In this document: positions 1 through 8,449 of the stretch, piece by piece
Layout of the letters: every line of letters begins with the position of its first letter
How positions within the stretch are numbered: position 1 is the first letter of the stretch
NCBI GenBank assembly: GCA_902805845.1
Contig: CADCUI010000022.1
Location: 1-46,355, forward strand
Direction: 5' to 3'
DNA from: an uncultured Nocardioidaceae bacterium
Lineage (GTDB): Bacteria; Actinomycetota; Actinomycetes; Propionibacteriales; Nocardioidaceae
DNA: 46,355 nucleotides
The notes under the pieces: generated by a model
Databases searched by the model: none
What the model saw: only the letters and a program-made list of their open reading frames with translations
What the model was told of the DNA's origin: nothing
Translations under genes and position numbers: made by a program

Positions 1-109
1 TGATTCTTGTCGCGCTGATCAAATTACAGGTTCGTAGTTCACGAGAATGCATTGCAGGCTCGTGTGACTGATGTGACGGTTGGTACGTCTGAGACCAGTC
101 CGTTGCGCC

Positions 110-114
110 AGGAG
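110..114 (+). promoter_or_regulatory. Ribosome binding site that decides the start of the PGRP gene
   Basis: AGGAG sits six bases before a TTG at 121. The same frame is open further upstream to a TTG at 52, but that codon has no Shine-Dalgarno sequence, and the residues between 52 and 121 do not look like the start of a signal peptide. The first 120 bases otherwise hold no gene; the first 60 are noticeably AT-richer than the rest of the window and probably carry the promoter. Confidence 0.6.
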
Positions 115-120
115 CACCGC

Positions 121-2994
121 TTGAAGCCCGAGAAGAAGAGCCGTTTCGTGCTCGTCTGCCAGCAGTCGCTCGCCCTCGGCGTGGTCACCGCGGTCGCCTC
201 GTCGGCCACCGGGGTGGTGGAACTGCAGATCGTGGCTCCGGGCCAGGAGCCACGTGCCGAGCTGGTTCCCCGGGAGAGCTCCGTGACGTCCTCTGCCCCG
301 GTGAGACCGAAGGTGCGCACGGTTCCGCTGACGAAGAACACGCCCGAGCCCAAGCCCGAGGCCGGCGACAGCCGACCGTCCCAGGATGACACCCCCCGTC
401 TCGCGCCGCAGCGGAACCGCGTGGTCAGCGCTCCGGAGCCCGCCCCGGGGTACGCCACCGTCGGTGTCACCTGGGATGCGGGACCGGAGCTCGCCGAGGA
501 CCAGATCACCGTGTCGCTGCGGACGCTGGAGGACGGCACCTGGTCCGCCTGGCAGCCGATGCACTACGACCCCGAGCACGAGCCTGACCCGGGGGAGGGT
601 GAGGGGGGCCAGGGCGCCGTCCGCCCCGGCACCGACGCCGTCGTGGTCGGCGACGTGGAGGACGTGCAGGTACGCGCGGTCACCAGCACCGGCGCCGTCC
701 CCGACGGGCTGTCACTGGCGGTGGTCGACCCCGGCAAGGACCTCGCACCGGTGGACGACGAGCCGGCCATCGACACCGGGACGCTGTCGTCCGCCACGAC
801 CACCGTCGCGGTGCCCTCGGCGGGCAAGCTCAGCGCCCCGAAGCCGAAGATCTTCTCCCGCGCCCAGTGGGGCGCCGACGAGCGGCTGCGCGACCGCGGC
901 TCGCTCAGCTACGGCGAGGTGCACGCCGCGTTCGTCCACCACACCGTCAACGCCAACGACTACAGCAAGTCGCAGGTGCCGGGCATCCTGCGCGGCATCT
1001 ACGCCTACCACACGCAGTCGCGCGGCTGGAGCGACGTCGGCTACAACTTCCTCGTCGACAGGTTCGGCCAGATCTGGGAGGGCCGGTACGGCGGGGTCGC
1101 GCGCCCCGTCGTGGGCGCGCACACCCTCGGCTACAACGAGCGGTCCTTCGCGATGTCGGCGATCGGCAACTTCGACGTCGCCCGGCCGAGCGACGCGATG
1201 ATCACCGCCTACGCGAAGCTCCTGGCCTGGAAGCTCGCGATCAGCGGCGTGCGCGCCGACGACTCGCGACAGTGGGTCGCCAGCCGGTACTTCCGGGCGA
1301 TCAACGGCCACCGCGACGCCGGCCAGACAGCCTGCCCGGGCCAGTACCTCTACTCACGGATCCCCGACATCCGCCGCAAGGCGGCCGCGATCCAGCGGTC
1401 CGGCGGCTCGACGACCACGCCCACCCCGACCCCGACCCCGACACCGACACCGACACCGACGCCGCCGCCGACGCCCGGGCCGCCGAGCGAGCCGACCGAC
1501 CTCACCGCCGACCTCTCGGGGACCTCGTGGCCCGACCTGGTGGTCCGCGACCGGAGCAGCAAGCACGCCCTCGTCGTCCGGACCGGGGGCCAGAGCACCT
1601 TCCTCGAGGGCGCCACGGCCGCCCGCGGCTGGGAGGACGTCGACCTGCTCGCGGCACCCGGCGACCTGACCGGGGACGGCGTCGACGACATCCTGGCCAG
1701 GAACGCCACCACCAAGGTCACCGCGCTGCACCCAGGGACCGACGACGGCACGGTGCGGGCTGCAGTGCGCTCCTATGGCCGGTTCGGCAACCTCGACCAA
1801 GTCACCGGCGTCGGTGACTTCGACGGGGACGGCCACGACGACCTGGTCGGGCGCCGCGGCTACGACACCCGGCTGCTGCTCTACCCGGGAGCGGGCGAGG
1901 GCGGCTTCGGCAAGGCGCGCCTGCTCGCCAGGACCTGGGACTACGACCTCACCACGGGGGTCGGCGACCTCGACGGTGACGGCAACCCCGACCTCGTCGC
2001 CCGCAGCGGCACGGCGCTGGTGCGGGTGCCGGGCACCGGCGACAAGCTACGCGCCCCGGTCGCGATTCCCGGACGCTGGGGCGGCTTCGACCTCATCAGC
2101 GGTCGCGGGGACGCCACCGGAGACGGCAACCCTGACCTGCTCGCCCGCGAGAAGGACACCGGTCTCACCTACCTCTACCCCGGCGACGGCGACGGCCAGC
2201 TGTCCCCCCGGCTGGGAGCGTTCAGCCGGTTCCGCTCACTGCTCTGGCTGGCACTGACCGGCTCCCTCGGCGGATCCAAGGCGCCCGACGTGGCCGGCTT
2301 CAGTGCCGGCACCGGACGGCTTCGGGTGTTCGCCGCCAGCGGTCGCAGGAACGTCCGGCAGACCATCGACACGGGCATCGACCTCACCGACGCCGACCTG
2401 CTGCTCAACGTCGGGGACTGGAACCGCGACGGGCGCGGCGACGTCATGACCCGCAGCCGCACCACCGGCACCCTCCAGCTGCGTGCCGGCCGGAAGGACG
2501 CCGGCCTGGCCGCACCGGTGGCGGTCGCGACCGGGTGGGAGAAGTTCCGCCACGTCGCCCCGGTCGGTGACGTGACAGGTGACGGCTTTCCCGACCTGAT
2601 GGCCCGCACCCCGAAGGGCTCCTACCGGGTCTACCCGGGCGACGGCCGTCGCGGCTTCGAGAAGAGCGTGTTCGCGCACCGCCGGGCGCCGGCAGTCGGA
2701 CAGCTGGGCCTCGGCATGTGGGACCGCGACAAGCGGCCCGACTCCGCGCTGGTGCACAAGGACGGCACGCTGTGGCTGTGGCCGAGCCGCGGGGGTGCCA
2801 GCACGCAGATCGCCTCCGGTCTGTCCGGCTACGACTGGGTCCGCGGGCTCGGGGACGTCGACGGGGACGACCGTCCCGACGTCGTGGCCCGAGAGCGGAC
2901 CACCGGCTACCTCTGGTTGCTGCCCGGGCGCCGGGACGGCTTCGCTCCGCGCCGGCTCATCACCACCGGGTTCGGGGCCTACGACCTCGGCTGA
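121..2994 (+). CDS. Secreted PGRP/N-acetylmuramoyl-L-alanine amidase-like protein with FG-GAP repeats
   Basis: Predicted 957 aa exported cell-wall protein. A basic N-terminus (KPEKKSR) and a hydrophobic stretch at about residues 9-30 form a signal peptide. A PGRP/amidase_2 domain spans about 245-430, with FVHHT, the GHRD motif and a nearby ACPG cysteine as likely zinc ligands. A threonine-proline linker of repeated TP follows, and then at least seven FG-GAP/VCBS-type repeats of the form GDxxGDGxxDLxAR to the C-terminus. The family cleaves or binds the amide bond between MurNAc and the stem peptide; such D-rich repeats usually bind calcium and build a beta-propeller. The fusion suggests a surface protein that binds peptidoglycan and carries an adhesive propeller; that role is inferred. 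The TTG start is chosen for its AGGAG at 110-114. Confidence 0.85.
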   Translation: MKPEKKSRFVLVCQQSLALGVVTAVASSATGVVELQIVAPGQEPRAELVPRESSVTSSAPVRPKVRTVPLTKNTPEPKPEAGDSRPSQDDTPRLAPQRNRVVSAPEPAPGYATVGVTWDAGPELAEDQITVSLRTLEDGTWSAWQPMHYDPEHEPDPGEGEGGQGAVRPGTDAVVVGDVEDVQVRAVTSTGAVPDGLSLAVVDPGKDLAPVDDEPAIDTGTLSSATTTVAVPSAGKLSAPKPKIFSRAQWGADERLRDRGSLSYGEVHAAFVHHTVNANDYSKSQVPGILRGIYAYHTQSRGWSDVGYNFLVDRFGQIWEGRYGGVARPVVGAHTLGYNERSFAMSAIGNFDVARPSDAMITAYAKLLAWKLAISGVRADDSRQWVASRYFRAINGHRDAGQTACPGQYLYSRIPDIRRKAAAIQRSGGSTTTPTPTPTPTPTPTPTPPPTPGPPSEPTDLTADLSGTSWPDLVVRDRSSKHALVVRTGGQSTFLEGATAARGWEDVDLLAAPGDLTGDGVDDILARNATTKVTALHPGTDDGTVRAAVRSYGRFGNLDQVTGVGDFDGDGHDDLVGRRGYDTRLLLYPGAGEGGFGKARLLARTWDYDLTTGVGDLDGDGNPDLVARSGTALVRVPGTGDKLRAPVAIPGRWGGFDLISGRGDATGDGNPDLLAREKDTGLTYLYPGDGDGQLSPRLGAFSRFRSLLWLALTGSLGGSKAPDVAGFSAGTGRLRVFAASGRRNVRQTIDTGIDLTDADLLLNVGDWNRDGRGDVMTRSRTTGTLQLRAGRKDAGLAAPVAVATGWEKFRHVAPVGDVTGDGFPDLMARTPKGSYRVYPGDGRRGFEKSVFAHRRAPAVGQLGLGMWDRDKRPDSALVHKDGTLWLWPSRGGASTQIASGLSGYDWVRGLGDVDGDDRPDVVARERTTGYLWLLPGRRDGFAPRRLITTGFGAYDLG

Positions 2995-3015
2995 CCCGGC
3001 GCGAGCTCGCGCCGC

Positions 3016-3765
3016 TCACGGGGCACGCCAGGAGGAGGTGACCTGCTCGGTCGCGGCGCGGGCGTCCCACCGGGTCGACTCCGGGCGCGATACCCACACG
3101 GTCCCACCGCCGGACGTGAGCGGGCCCAGCAGGCAGCCGAGGCCGGGTGCGGAGCAGGGGTTCGCGTCGGTCAGGAGCCGGGTCCCCGGGCCGCTCCACG
3201 GCCCGCGGACGGCGGCGTCGAGGAGGGTCCCCTGGGTGTCTCGCGCAGCATCGGAGAACCAGGCGAGGTCCTCGGCAGCGGGCTCGTCCGCCGCGACGAA
3301 GAGGTCGGGCTGGCCCCACACCGAGGCCCCGTAGTCCAGCACGCCCTCGGGGAGCGGGGTGGAGAAGCGAGCCCCCAACGGGAGCAGCGACAGGGCGACC
3401 ACGTGCGGAGAGCCCAGCGCGCCTGACCCGGCGTACCGGTCGAGCCCTGCCGGTCCGCAGACCACGACATCCACGTCACCGACCGCCTCGAGGTCGTCGG
3501 TGACCGCCGCCCCGACGCTCCAGGCGGCGCCGATCCACACCGGCCCCAGCCAGTGGGTCGGAAGGTCGACGAGCAGCCTGCCGCCCCGCTCGACGTCGAG
3601 CTCGTCCTGCAGCAGCCCGGCGGTCTTGGCCACCCAGTTGGCGTAGGTGGCGGCCGACAGCTCGACCCGCTCACCGGTCGCGTCGTCGTAGAAGGTGACG
3701 ACCGGACGGCCGGCGGACCGGCGCACCTGGTCGGCCAGCATGCGGGGGAACGTCGACGCAGCCAC
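3016..3765 (-). CDS. TIGR03089 family protein (acyl-CoA synthetase-like N-terminal fold)
   Basis: Protein of 249 aa recognised as the actinobacterial TIGR03089 family, which resembles the N-terminal part of AMP-binding (acyl-CoA synthetase) enzymes but lacks their full length. Typical features are the start around TFPRMLADQV, the VTFYDDATGERVELS stretch, and the conserved NWVAKTAGLL and DLPTHW segments. Function is unknown. It is divergent from the nucleotidyltransferase gene with only 34 bp between starts. Two GTG starts are possible, 3774 and 3765. I prefer 3765, because a TAGGGT box lies seven bases upstream of it (a leaderless arrangement) and the 3774 codon would fall inside that box. 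Confidence 0.75.
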   Translation of the reverse strand: MAASTFPRMLADQVRRSAGRPVVTFYDDATGERVELSAATYANWVAKTAGLLQDELDVERGGRLLVDLPTHWLGPVWIGAAWSVGAAVTDDLEAVGDVDVVVCGPAGLDRYAGSGALGSPHVVALSLLPLGARFSTPLPEGVLDYGASVWGQPDLFVAADEPAAEDLAWFSDAARDTQGTLLDAAVRGPWSGPGTRLLTDANPCSAPGLGCLLGPLTSGGGTVWVSRPESTRWDARAATEQVTSSWRAP

Positions 3766-3772
3766 CGGCCTC

Positions 3773-3778
3773 ACCCTA
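3773..3778 (-). promoter_or_regulatory. -10 box TAGGGT, leaderless start
   Basis: Read on the minus strand, TAGGGT is followed by seven bases and then the GTG at 3765. This is the spacing expected if transcription begins at the start codon. No clear -35 is visible. Confidence 0.4.
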
Positions 3779-3799
3779 CGGAGGTGGGAGGATGCGCCG

Positions 3800-4900
3800 G
3801 TGCCGACGTCCCCCGCGTCCCCGGTCGCACGGTCCGTGACGCCACCACGGCCGCCCGAGGCGGTCATCGTGGCAGGTGGCTTCGGGACCCGCATGCTGCC
3901 GCTGACGCAGAACCGCCCGAAGCACCTGCTGGAGGTCGGCGGCGTGCCGTTCCTCGAGCACCAGATCGCCAAGCTGGCGGCGGCCGGCGTCGAGCACGTC
4001 GTGCTCGCGACGTCTTACCGTGCCGAGCTCTTCCGACCGGCGCTCGGGCAAGGCGAACGCTTCGGGGTTCGGCTGACCTACGTGACCGAGGAGGAGCCGT
4101 TGGGGACCGCGGGTGCCATCCGCAACGTCGCCGACGCGCTCGACGACGACCCTGACCGGGCCGTGGTGATCCTCAACGGCGACGTGCTGTCGGGCCACGA
4201 CCTGGCCGCCCAGCTCGCCGGCTTCCACACCCCCCGCGACGGGGAGCCGGTCGACGTCTCGCTGCACCTGGTGCAGGTGCCGGACGCCCGGGCGTTCGGC
4301 TGCGTGCCGACCGATCCGACCGGGCGGGTGACCGCCTTCGTGGAGAAGTCCGACGACCCGGTCAGCAACCAGGTGAATGCCGGGTGCTACGTCTTCCGGC
4401 GCCGGGTCGTCGACACGATCCCCGCGGCCCGCGTCGTGTCGGTGGAGCGCGAGACCTTCCCCGCGCTCGTCGCGTCGGGTGCCCTGGTCGTCGGGTACGT
4501 CGAGACGTCGTACTGGCGCGACGTCGGCAGCCCCGAGGCCCTGGTGGCCGCCTCCCAGGACGTCGTCTCGGGCCGGGCGCCGACCGCAGCGGTCACCGCG
4601 GCCGAGGACGGGGCGCGGGTCATGCCGGGCGCCCGGGTGGCGGGCGAGGCCGTGGACGGCACCCTGGTCTGTGCCGGTGCGACGCTCGAGCGGGGCGCGC
4701 GCGTGGTCGGCTCGATCGTCATGGCGGACGCCGTGGTCGGTGCCGGCGCGCGGGTCGTCAACTCGGTCGTCGGGCCGCGCGCGACGGTGGGGGACGGTGC
4801 CGAGCTCGTCGGCGTCACCGTCGGCGACGACGGCTGCGTCTCCGCCGGCGGCCGGCCGCCGCCGGGCACCCGGGTCGAGTGCGGGGCCGCCTGGGGCTGA
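3800..4900 (+). CDS. NDP-sugar pyrophosphorylase, probably mannose-1-phosphate guanylyltransferase
   Basis: Protein of 366 aa. The nucleotidyltransferase signature GGFGTRM...TQNRPKHLLEV is at residues 27-46, and NGDVLSG provides the metal-binding aspartate. The C-terminal 100 residues are imperfect hexapeptide (left-handed beta-helix) repeats of the type GARV and GDGAEL. The family joins NTP and sugar-1-phosphate to give NDP-sugar and pyrophosphate. Synteny with the mycobacterial manC/rmlA2-like gene and the manB gene downstream favours GDP-mannose, the donor for cell-wall mannosides, but substrate cannot be read from sequence. The GTG start has GGGAGG eight bases upstream. It converges with the next gene with a 7-bp gap. 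Confidence 0.85.
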   Translation: MPTSPASPVARSVTPPRPPEAVIVAGGFGTRMLPLTQNRPKHLLEVGGVPFLEHQIAKLAAAGVEHVVLATSYRAELFRPALGQGERFGVRLTYVTEEEPLGTAGAIRNVADALDDDPDRAVVILNGDVLSGHDLAAQLAGFHTPRDGEPVDVSLHLVQVPDARAFGCVPTDPTGRVTAFVEKSDDPVSNQVNAGCYVFRRRVVDTIPAARVVSVERETFPALVASGALVVGYVETSYWRDVGSPEALVAASQDVVSGRAPTAAVTAAEDGARVMPGARVAGEAVDGTLVCAGATLERGARVVGSIVMADAVVGAGARVVNSVVGPRATVGDGAELVGVTVGDDGCVSAGGRPPPGTRVECGAAWG

Positions 4901-4911
4901 GGCAGCCTCAG
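4897..4911. terminator. Bidirectional hairpin spanning two convergent stop codons
   Basis: CTGAGG-CAG-CCTCAG is a perfect 6-bp stem with a 3-nt loop. It contains the stop codon of the upstream gene (TGA, 4898-4900) and that of the convergent gene (TCA on the plus strand, 4908-4910). No U-tract follows, as is usual in actinobacteria. Whether it terminates is inferred. Confidence 0.4.
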
Positions 4912-5402
4912 AACCAGCGGGAGCTGAGCTCCACGAGCCAGTCGGCCCCTCCGAGGAAGCCGGCGAACCTCAGCGTTCGGCCGACGAAGCCGACGCCCAG
5001 GAACATCCAGACGTTCATCCGCAGCTGCCCCGCGAGCACGGCCACGATCGCGAAGGGCGGGAAGCCCGAGACGGCGGAGACGAAGAGCAGCAGGGCCCCG
5101 ACGAGGGGGCGGTCGTTGGTCCGCCTGCGCCACAGCTCCAGCTTGGCGGCGGCCTTGGGCTTCTCCATCTTGCGCCGCACCCACCCCCACCGCAGGGCGT
5201 TGCCGCCGAGGTGGTACCAGACCAGCTTGCCCAGCATCTGGCCCATCCCGCCGACGGCCGCGAGGAACCAGGTGTGACCGCCCCCGGACACCGCGGCGAG
5301 CCCGATGAGGTAGACCTCGATGTTGATGACCGGCACGAGGGCCGAGGCGATCGCGACGCCGAGGATGCCGAGGGCGTCACCCACGACGCCCGCCGACAGC
5401 AC
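4908..5402 (-). CDS. Small DedA/VTT-like (YqaA-type) membrane protein
   Basis: Protein of 164 aa with hydrophobic segments at about residues 6-35, 45-60, 98-115 and 120-150. The pattern of a re-entrant glycine-rich stretch (FVSAVSGFPPFAIVAVLAG) followed by an amphipathic helix with arginine (GFVGRTLRF) resembles SNARE-associated/VTT proteins of the DedA superfamily, which act in lipid scrambling or membrane homeostasis. A basic loop (RRKMEKPKAAAKLELWRRR) separates the halves. The length is at the short end of the family. It reads toward the nucleotidyltransferase and lies 25 bp downstream of the DUF3105 gene on the same strand, so the two may be cotranscribed. Confidence 0.65.
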   Translation of the reverse strand: MLSAGVVGDALGILGVAIASALVPVINIEVYLIGLAAVSGGGHTWFLAAVGGMGQMLGKLVWYHLGGNALRWGWVRRKMEKPKAAAKLELWRRRTNDRPLVGALLLFVSAVSGFPPFAIVAVLAGQLRMNVWMFLGVGFVGRTLRFAGFLGGADWLVELSSRWF

Positions 5403-5427
5403 CCGTCGTCACGGGCACCTCACGTGA

Positions 5428-6165
5428 TCACGGTGCGTTCGGCTCCGGCGAGTCGGTGTAGGGGTACTGCTCCATGAAGCTCTCGACGACCGAGCCGCTC
5501 AGCCCCTCGCAGTACTGCCAGACGCCCTGCTGACCCTCGGGGTTCCCGTTCGTGCCGCCCATCGACCAGTGGGTGAGGGCGAGATGCGTCCCCTCGGGGA
5601 AGCCTGCTCCGTCCTCGGAGGTCCAGGGTGCGGCGATGAACTTGTCGGTGGGGTCGGTGCTGCTCGGGAACCTCCGGGCGAGGGCCTCGACCTCGTCGAG
5701 CTGCTCCTCGTCCTCGGCCACCGTCTCGTCGTACCAGAGGATGGTGTGGCCGTGCTCGAGGCTGTGCACGAGCTGCTCGACGGCCGGCCGGTCGTCGGCC
5801 GAGTAGAACTTCCGCAGCTCGGTCCCCTGGAGGTAGGGCCCCCAGTGCGGACCGTTCGCGGGAGGCACGTTCTTGTAGAGGATCTTCTCGCCCACGTCGC
5901 GGTGGTCGGCGGCGCCCTCGGCGGGGCGGGCGACGACGTCCTGGCAGCCGGCGTCGGCCTCGGCCACGCCGACCGTGGCCAGCCCGCCGCTGTTCTGCGA
6001 CTCCGCCTTGAGGGTCTGCCACACCGCCACACCGATGATGATGGCCCCCACGGTCAGGGCAGCACCAAGGACCAAGAGCCCGCGACGACGCTCCTGGCGC
6101 TGCTGCTGACGTCGCATCTGCTCGACGACGGCACGGCGGTCGGCGGTCTTCTGGCTCTTCGCCAC
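5428..6165 (-). CDS. DUF3105 domain-containing membrane-anchored protein
   Basis: Protein of 245 aa. A highly basic cytoplasmic N-terminus (RRQQQRQERRR) is followed by one transmembrane helix at about residues 29-49, then an extracytoplasmic DUF3105 domain with NGPHWGPY, LVHSLEHGHTILWYD and ALTHWS motifs. The conserved histidines (HSLEHGH) suggest a metal site, but the family has no established activity. The GTG start has GAGGA six bases upstream. A TAGACT box at 6210-6215 suggests its own promoter, separate from cofE. The VTT-like gene follows. Confidence 0.85.
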   Translation of the reverse strand: MAKSQKTADRRAVVEQMRRQQQRQERRRGLLVLGAALTVGAIIIGVAVWQTLKAESQNSGGLATVGVAEADAGCQDVVARPAEGAADHRDVGEKILYKNVPPANGPHWGPYLQGTELRKFYSADDRPAVEQLVHSLEHGHTILWYDETVAEDEEQLDEVEALARRFPSSTDPTDKFIAAPWTSEDGAGFPEGTHLALTHWSMGGTNGNPEGQQGVWQYCEGLSGSVVESFMEQYPYTDSPEPNAP

Positions 6166-6209
6166 GGCGGGTCCTCGCGGGTCGTCAGGAGCGGGTCGGG
6201 TCGCCGTGG

Positions 6210-6215
6210 AGTCTA
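6210..6215 (-). promoter_or_regulatory. -10 box TAGACT for the DUF3105 gene
   Basis: On the minus strand TAGACT overlaps the stop codon of cofE (6213-6215) and lies about 45 bases before the GTG at 6165, giving a predicted leader of roughly 38 nt with a good Shine-Dalgarno sequence. The -35 is not evident. Confidence 0.35.
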
Positions 6216-7214
6216 CGGACTGCGCGGCGAGAACCTGAGCACCTCCGGTGGACCGGTTCGGTCGTCGGGGCCGCTCGGGTGCCAGCCGTGTGCGCGTGCG
6301 AGCGCGGTGAGCCGGGCCGCGGTGACCCCTCGCGAGTACGGGTCCTCCTCGGCCAGGGTGACCGTGGCCGCGTGGGCCGCGACGTGGACGGCGGCTGCCG
6401 CGCCGGCCATGGACGTCAGCGCCGCGCCGAGCTCGGCGCCGGAGGCGGGCGCCCCGAACCCACGGAGGTCACCCCCCGGGGCCAGTGCGCGGACGACAGC
6501 CTCCCGTGCGCCGTAGCCGAACATGTCCGACGCCTCCTCGCGCACCAGGGCGGCGGCACCAGCTCCGTGCTCGCCCCGGGTGAGGACGACAGCGGCGAGA
6601 CCGCGGACCACCGCCACCGGGCTCGCGGAGAGCTTCCCGGTGGCCAGCTCGGCCGCGGCCGCGACCTCGTCGGCGACGGCGGGAGCCGTGACGAGGAGAG
6701 GGTTGCCGTAGCGGTCGGTGCGGCCCGCATGGTCGTCGAGGACCACGAGCCCCGCGGCCCCGATCGCGATGTCGGTCTGCCCGGTGCGCCAGGCCCGGCC
6801 GCTGGTGTCCGTGACGACCACCGCCACGTTGACCCCGGTGTGCTCGTGGAGCCCCTCGCGCAGGCGGCGGGCCGTGCCGTCCGGATCCACAGGAAGCAGC
6901 ACGGCGGTGCCGGGGGCGGTGTTCGAGATGTCGATCCCGGCCGCGGCCATCACGAGCCCGTGCCGGGTGCGGACGATCGTGGTCGGCCCGCGGCGGGCGA
7001 CGACCCGGTCGGTCTCCTGGTCCAGGACGTCCTCGCGCCCCTGGCCCGGCTCGAGCACGACGACGCGGCCCTCGGACTTGCTCACGATCTTGCTCGTGAC
7101 GGCGACGACGTCGCCGTCACGGAGGTCGGCACGGTCGGCCACCAGGGCGGCAAGGTCCGTGCCGAGGGAGACCTCGCCGATGCCGGTGACGGGAGTGACC
7201 GTGAACGAGGTCAC
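6213..7214 (-). CDS. cofE: Coenzyme F420-0:L-glutamate ligase (CofE/FbiB N-terminal type)
   Basis: Protein of 333 aa that adds glutamate residues to F420-0 using GTP. CofE hallmarks include GDVVAVTSKIVSKSEGRVV near residue 30, TRHGLVMAAAGIDISN, VVVTDTSGRAWRTGQTDIAIGAAGL and YGNPL. In mycobacteria the homologue FbiB is about 450 aa because an FMN-dependent nitroreductase domain is fused at the C-terminus. Here only about 90 residues follow the ligase core and they lack recognisable nitroreductase motifs. The GTG start overlaps the cofD stop by 4 bp (GTGA), so the pair is translationally coupled. Confidence in CofE is high; the role of the tail is unknown. Confidence 0.9.
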   Translation of the reverse strand: MTSFTVTPVTGIGEVSLGTDLAALVADRADLRDGDVVAVTSKIVSKSEGRVVVLEPGQGREDVLDQETDRVVARRGPTTIVRTRHGLVMAAAGIDISNTAPGTAVLLPVDPDGTARRLREGLHEHTGVNVAVVVTDTSGRAWRTGQTDIAIGAAGLVVLDDHAGRTDRYGNPLLVTAPAVADEVAAAAELATGKLSASPVAVVRGLAAVVLTRGEHGAGAAALVREEASDMFGYGAREAVVRALAPGGDLRGFGAPASGAELGAALTSMAGAAAAVHVAAHAATVTLAEEDPYSRGVTAARLTALARAHGWHPSGPDDRTGPPEVLRFSPRSP

Positions 7215-8206
7215 GGACCGACCAGCTCGAGCGCCGCCCGGGCCATGGCGGCGGTCTCCTCGACCCCCGTCATCATCAGCGGCACCGCGGCGGATCGGAT
7301 GCCGGCCTCCTCGAGCCTCGCCACGGATCCGACGTCCGCGGTGTCCACCAGCCAGCCGTCGAGCACGCCGCCCCGGCTCCTCGCGCCGTAGTGCTCGGCG
7401 ACGCCGGCCGCGGAGACGTCGACGCCGAGCGTCGTCAGCAGCTGGGCGGCCATGCCGCGGACGTGCCTGCCGGCCACGATGGGGGACAGCCCGACGACCG
7501 GCGCCGGGCCCTCGCGGAGCGCCTCCCGTACGCCGCTCACCCCCAGCACCGTGCCGATCGAGACCACCGGGTTCGAGGGCGGCAGCAGCACGACGTCGGC
7601 TGCGCGGATGGCCTCGACGACCCCGGGCGCGGGCGTGGCCCGGTCGAGGCCGACGACGACGACGGCACGCGCGGGGACGGCGGCCCGCAATCGCACCCAG
7701 TACTCCTGGAAGTGGACCACCCGTCGGCCCGAGGGGGACTGCGGGTCGTCGACGGCGATGTGGGTCTCCACGCGGTCGTCGCTCATCGGCAGCAGCCGGA
7801 CGCCCGGATCCCACCGCCGGCACAGGGCGTCGGTGACCGCGGAGAGCGGGTAGCCCGCCTCCAGCATCTGGGTGCGGACCAGGTGCGTGGCGACGTCCCG
7901 GTCGCCGAGCCCGAACCAGGTGGGCTCGACCTGGTAGGCGGCCAGCTCCTCCTTGATCAGCCACGACTCGTCACGGCGTCCCCAGCCCCGCTCGGTGTCG
8001 AGCCCGCCGCCCAGCGTGTACATCACCGTGTCCAGGTCAGGGCAGACCTTGAGGCCGTGGACCCACATGTCGTCCGCGGTGTTGGCCACCACCGTCACCT
8101 CGGCGTCGGGGCCCAGCAGGTGGAGCAGCCCCTGGAGGAACCGCGCCCCGCCGTAGCCTCCGGAGAGGACGGCGTAGCGTCTCCGGGCGGATCCGGCGGT
8201 CGTCAT
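7211..8206 (-). CDS. cofD: 2-phospho-L-lactate / phosphoenolpyruvate transferase (CofD/FbiA)
   Basis: Protein of 331 aa that transfers the activated three-carbon acid to the deazaflavin Fo in F420 biosynthesis. The start of the fold, [18 protein letters not shown], and [23 protein letters not shown] are diagnostic of CofD/FbiA, as are [10 protein letters not shown] and [13 protein letters not shown]. In actinobacteria the substrate is thought to be the phosphoenolpyruvate-derived form, giving dehydro-F420-0. It heads the two-gene operon cofD-cofE, divergent from whiB with 243 bp between. The ATG at 8206 is chosen; an upstream extension in frame lacks homology to the fold. Confidence 0.92.
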   Translation of the reverse strand: MTTAGSARRRYAVLSGGYGGARFLQGLLHLLGPDAEVTVVANTADDMWVHGLKVCPDLDTVMYTLGGGLDTERGWGRRDESWLIKEELAAYQVEPTWFGLGDRDVATHLVRTQMLEAGYPLSAVTDALCRRWDPGVRLLPMSDDRVETHIAVDDPQSPSGRRVVHFQEYWVRLRAAVPARAVVVVGLDRATPAPGVVEAIRAADVVLLPPSNPVVSIGTVLGVSGVREALREGPAPVVGLSPIVAGRHVRGMAAQLLTTLGVDVSAAGVAEHYGARSRGGVLDGWLVDTADVGSVARLEEAGIRSAAVPLMMTGVEETAAMARAALELVGP

Positions 8207-8264
8207 GGCTGCATCTGGGTCGTGGTCCGTGGTCCTCGCAGGAGCGCCAATACCAGATCGGCTC

Positions 8265-8294
8265 TTGACTTCAGGGGTACGACAGGCATGTAAT
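8265..8294 (+). promoter_or_regulatory. Sigma-70-type promoter of whiB
   Basis: TTGACT (8265-8270), an 18-bp spacer and TGTAAT (8289-8294) form the best conventional promoter in the window. It would give a leader of about 150 nt before the whiB GTG. The leader holds two copies of CCCATCGT (8339-8346 and 8351-8358) 12 bp apart, which may be a binding site. Confidence 0.5.
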
Positions 8295-8449
8295 TCCCAC
8301 AGTGCCATTCACGGTGTCACGCTCCTCAGACCGGCTTCCCCATCGTTTCCCCCATCGTCGATCCGGCCGTTTCGAGCGGATGCCACCGATGTCACCACGC
8401 TTGCAAGAGGGGATCCGTCAGGATCTCACGGGTCGAAAGGGAGAAGACC

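Noticed and set aside
52-120. Extension of the PGRP gene to TTG at 52
   Set aside because: No Shine-Dalgarno sequence, and the AGGAG at 110-114 and signal peptide point to TTG 121.
1420-1480. CRISPR-like or non-coding repeat
   Set aside because: This is the in-frame threonine-proline linker of the PGRP protein (ACCCCG/ACACCG codon repeats).
7211-7964. N-terminal extension of CofE across cofD
   Set aside because: The extension reads antisense-like low-complexity sequence inside cofD's own frame region; the GTGA overlap at 7211-7214 gives the natural start.
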